Of a DNA stretch of 64,000 nt, positions 61,691 through 64,000 are shown piece by piece. Every line of letters begins with the position of its first letter. The first letter of the stretch is position 1. The DNA lies in assembly GCA_964473465.1 (NCBI GenBank), contig CAYYPE010000001.1, positions 248,001-312,000 of the forward strand, read 5' to 3'. The notes below the pieces were generated by a model. That model was not told the origin of the DNA and did no database searches. It was given only the letters and a program-made list of their open reading frames with translations. The translations under genes and the position numbers were made by a program. Origin of the DNA: CALHRB01 sp964473465 (lineage in GTDB: Bacteria > Bacteroidota > Ignavibacteria > Kapaibacteriales > UBA2268).

Positions 61691-64000
61691 TTAAATTTTG
61701 ATAAATTTGATTGTGCAAACTTCCTTACTTGTTTGAATTTTTAATTGATATAACCCCGGCAAGAAATGATTTGTTTCAAAGTTTATATCATGAAAACCAT
61801 CGTTTAAGTAGCCATCGAATACGGTATGGACAGGATTTCCCAATAAATCAAATAAAGTTATCTTTATCTTATCCTCAGAATTAAGATTAAATGAAATCGT
61901 TGCATCTTTCTCGGTTGGATTTGGAAATGTTCTTAATTCAGTAATAACGGATAAGCCTGCAATTTTATCATCAATACTTAGTTGTTTGTTCTTAATTGCA
62001 AAAAAACCCTTGCTGATAGCTGATATACCCGGATTGTTCAAAAATGTAATTTTAATTTGATAACTTGAATCTTCGGGAACCTGTTCAGGAATAGATGACC
62101 AAAGGAAGTTATTTGTAAAACTTTTTACACTGTCAATAACGGTTATGAAATAGCTACCATTTCTGAACAAATCTATTTTTACTGTAGCAAAAGAGACGTC
62201 GAACCAACGAATAATTTTTGGAAGATTGTCCTTAGTTAGAATTTCACCACCATTGGGGTATTTTATTGCAAGGTATGGGGAAATTGGAGAAAATGAATAA
62301 ATTTCTGACCACTCGCTATTGCCAAGACCGCTGACAATTGTTCTAACCCGCCAGTAATAAGTTTTTTCAGTAAATGGAGGAGTTATTTTATAAATAAGTT
62401 CAGTTAAATTGTTTTTTTCAAAAATGATTTGATTGAACTCAGGATCTTTTGCAATCTGAATATGATGGAACTCCATTAGACCATCAACTGTCCACATTAG
62501 CTCAACAGGCATAGTATTGTCAATTTCCTGTCCGTTTGCAGGATAAAATAATTTCGGGACAGAAAGTAGAGGTTCGAAATCTTCTTTTCCGAAGACAAAT
62601 TCACCGAAATCTGTAACATTTATGATTAAAGCCTTGTTAACATTATCAAAGGTTGTAGGAATCAGATTGAACTTACCCTGTCCTTCGTTGGGTCTGAAGA
62701 AAACCTTGTATTGATTTCCATCTCTGATTCTCGGGAAAAGACTTATATCAAACCAAAGTTTAAGGTTAACGCTTGCTATGTTTTCGCCCTTAACTGTAAT
62801 TCTATAAGGGAGAATAAGAGGTGATGGATTATCAAAGTCTGGATTCAACGGAGCGTAGTTATATCTTTTTACAATTATTGAACCGCCATTAGAGGGAGTA
62901 ACTGATTCAACAAAAATTTTGAGCGAGGTGTTGTTATTTCCATCCTTAAAATCATATTCTGTGCTGGATGTTATATTTTCCTTTATAATTTGTGCTTCAG
63001 GTAATTGAGTAGGATAGGGGAATTTGTATGCCCGGTAAGTTGATTGACCGAAAGTAACACCCTTTGGAAGTGATATTTCAATTGCGAGTTCATTATCAGG
63101 AGTAAGTTCTGTTATAGATGGAAGATTAAGTATTCCGGAACCACCCCAGCCAATAATATTGCCGCCGTTTGGCAATCTTTGTATATTACCTTGATTTCTT
63201 GATAGAATGTCTGGAGAATGCCTGTATTCCCATATCAATTTGGCTGTTTTATTTATTTCATCAAGTTGATATTCTACTGCACGGGCATGCTCGGGCTGGT
63301 GCCTGTTACCATTATCAAATAATGAAATATTACCATTATCAAGCCTACGTGCATCGTGCTGTTCAGAGAAATAATCTGGAGCGTTTGCTTCGTTTTCGCC
63401 GATAAATGTGAAATCATTGCTTTTTCCACCGAGTCGGCAAATAATATCGCCTGTCTGACGGTTAATTTTTGTGATTTCATTAGTATGTCTGCTTGAAATC
63501 AAAATATGACCGTCATCATCAAGTTCGACAGAGTTTATATGGACATAGTCAACACGAGGGGTATTGAGTGGAACATAAGTATCTTCCAGGGGAATATGAT
63601 CCCAGCTTCTCCATTGGAATACAACATTTCGATTACGGTCAAGTTCCTGAACAACAGCCCCGATAACAGTGGCATCAGGATGACCATCGGTAACCACCTG
63701 ACTTAAATCCATGTGCTTTACATCATAAGAAATCAGCAAAGAATGACCGTTCGGAAGAAGTTTAAAATCATGAAAATCTGCAATGTATCCACTTTTGCAC
63801 TGAAATGAGTCAATAACATTTAAATCTGAATTTGTGATATAAATAATAGACTCTGCAAACCCATCAGCTAAATTTCCGAATCTAAATGGCTGTTGATATG
63901 ACATTATACCGTTTGGCTGAACCTTGAAATCAAAGCTTAAGGGGACTTTTTTGTATTTTATAACCTTAGCATCATTATCCATGATAATAAGAAAATTTGA
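61691..64000 (-). CDS. arylsulfotransferase-like secreted protein with T9SS sorting domain (5' end cut by window edge)
   Basis: The frame stays open to the last base, so the start and any signal peptide lie beyond the window; 769 codons are visible. The visible N-terminal 330 residues form a propeller of the ASST/Arylsulfotran_2 type, with DFHDFKLLPNGHSLLIS, VHINSVELDDDGHIL, EQHDARRLDNGNIS and NIQRLPNGGN, including histidines at the usual positions. Then come a fibronectin-III-like domain (PANGQEID ... YYWRVRT), a PNGGE Ig-like module and a T9SS sorting domain (TFPNPTEKDA ... GLYQLKI). Sulfotransferase activity is not proven. Confidence 0.82.
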   Translation of the reverse strand, partial: SNFLIIMDNDAKVIKYKKVPLSFDFKVQPNGIMSYQQPFRFGNLADGFAESIIYITNSDLNVIDSFQCKSGYIADFHDFKLLPNGHSLLISYDVKHMDLSQVVTDGHPDATVIGAVVQELDRNRNVVFQWRSWDHIPLEDTYVPLNTPRVDYVHINSVELDDDGHILISSRHTNEITKINRQTGDIICRLGGKSNDFTFIGENEANAPDYFSEQHDARRLDNGNISLFDNGNRHQPEHARAVEYQLDEINKTAKLIWEYRHSPDILSRNQGNIQRLPNGGNIIGWGGSGILNLPSITELTPDNELAIEISLPKGVTFGQSTYRAYKFPYPTQLPEAQIIKENITSSTEYDFKDGNNNTSLKIFVESVTPSNGGSIIVKRYNYAPLNPDFDNPSPLILPYRITVKGENIASVNLKLWFDISLFPRIRDGNQYKVFFRPNEGQGKFNLIPTTFDNVNKALIINVTDFGEFVFGKEDFEPLLSVPKLFYPANGQEIDNTMPVELMWTVDGLMEFHHIQIAKDPEFNQIIFEKNNLTELIYKITPPFTEKTYYWRVRTIVSGLGNSEWSEIYSFSPISPYLAIKYPNGGEILTKDNLPKIIRWFDVSFATVKIDLFRNGSYFITVIDSVKSFTNNFLWSSIPEQVPEDSSYQIKITFLNNPGISAISKGFFAIKNKQLSIDDKIAGLSVITELRTFPNPTEKDATISFNLNSEDKIKITLFDLLGNPVHTVFDGYLNDGFHDINFETNHFLPGLYQLKIQTSKEVCTIKFIKI

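Overview
The window is a stretch of a low-G+C bacterial chromosome (by eye roughly one third G+C) with about 50 protein genes, two tRNAs and short intergenic gaps. Several signs point to the FCB group (Bacteroidota, Kapaibacteriota/Kapabacteria or Ignavibacteriota). Five large secreted proteins end in a type IX secretion (T9SS) type A sorting domain. There are DUF7948/SBBP and IgGFc-binding surface proteins and a SerA-DUF1015 pair. Both tRNA genes are preceded by an exact TTTG-N20-TAnnTTTG element, the promoter form known from Bacteroidetes primary sigma factor. Clear AAGGAG ribosome binding sites before serA and its neighbour, and the spread-out tetrapyrrole, nuo and cell-wall genes, fit a Kapabacteria/Ignavibacteria-like lineage better than classical Bacteroidales, but this placement is inference. 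No plasmid, phage, IS element or CRISPR was seen.

Layout. 1-9.3 kb: small membrane protein, CutA, RadC, a GT-C type membrane protein, a dicarboxylate/amino-acid symporter with an unusual insertion, two unknown envelope proteins, NadB, a CoA-type NUDIX hydrolase and LipB. 9.3-12 kb: tRNA-Gly with a promoter and a strong terminator, then a carotenoid glycosyltransferase/hydratase pair (CruG/CruF-like) and a 0.74-kb non-coding stretch carrying small repeats. 12-18.7 kb: MurG and an Ogg2-type DNA glycosylase on the minus strand; then hemC-hemB-hemL with a PrsW-type protease gene; then a Cys-rich DUF5714 protein. 18.8-27 kb: thiolase, TypA, a HicB-HicA pair, LptF/G-type permease, SecG, DUF1015 and SerA.

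27-44.4 kb: threonine dehydrogenase, RmlD, a glycosyltransferase, a 1205-residue T9SS cargo directly followed by a tandem-OmpA protein, a LolA-like protein, a two-lipoyl-domain E2 acyltransferase, a secreted metallophosphoesterase coupled to an EF-G paralogue, Lgt, NAD kinase and a detached nuoA-nuoB pair. 44.5-52 kb: two adjacent T9SS proteins that share an L-type lectin module but carry different front ends, an ArsR regulator, PlsC and tRNA-Phe. 52-64 kb: ClpC, RF1, a repeat lipoprotein followed by a subtilisin-like T9SS peptidase, and an arylsulfotransferase-like T9SS protein cut by the window edge.

Most genes are housekeeping or core metabolism. The accessory content is almost entirely cell-surface: T9SS cargo, OmpA and lipoproteins. 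I found no clear defence system or biosynthetic gene cluster. The best candidates for something undescribed are the cargo/tandem-OmpA pair (29.8-35.4 kb), the lectin-sharing pair (44.5-50.8 kb) and the lipoprotein/peptidase pair (56.1-61.6 kb).
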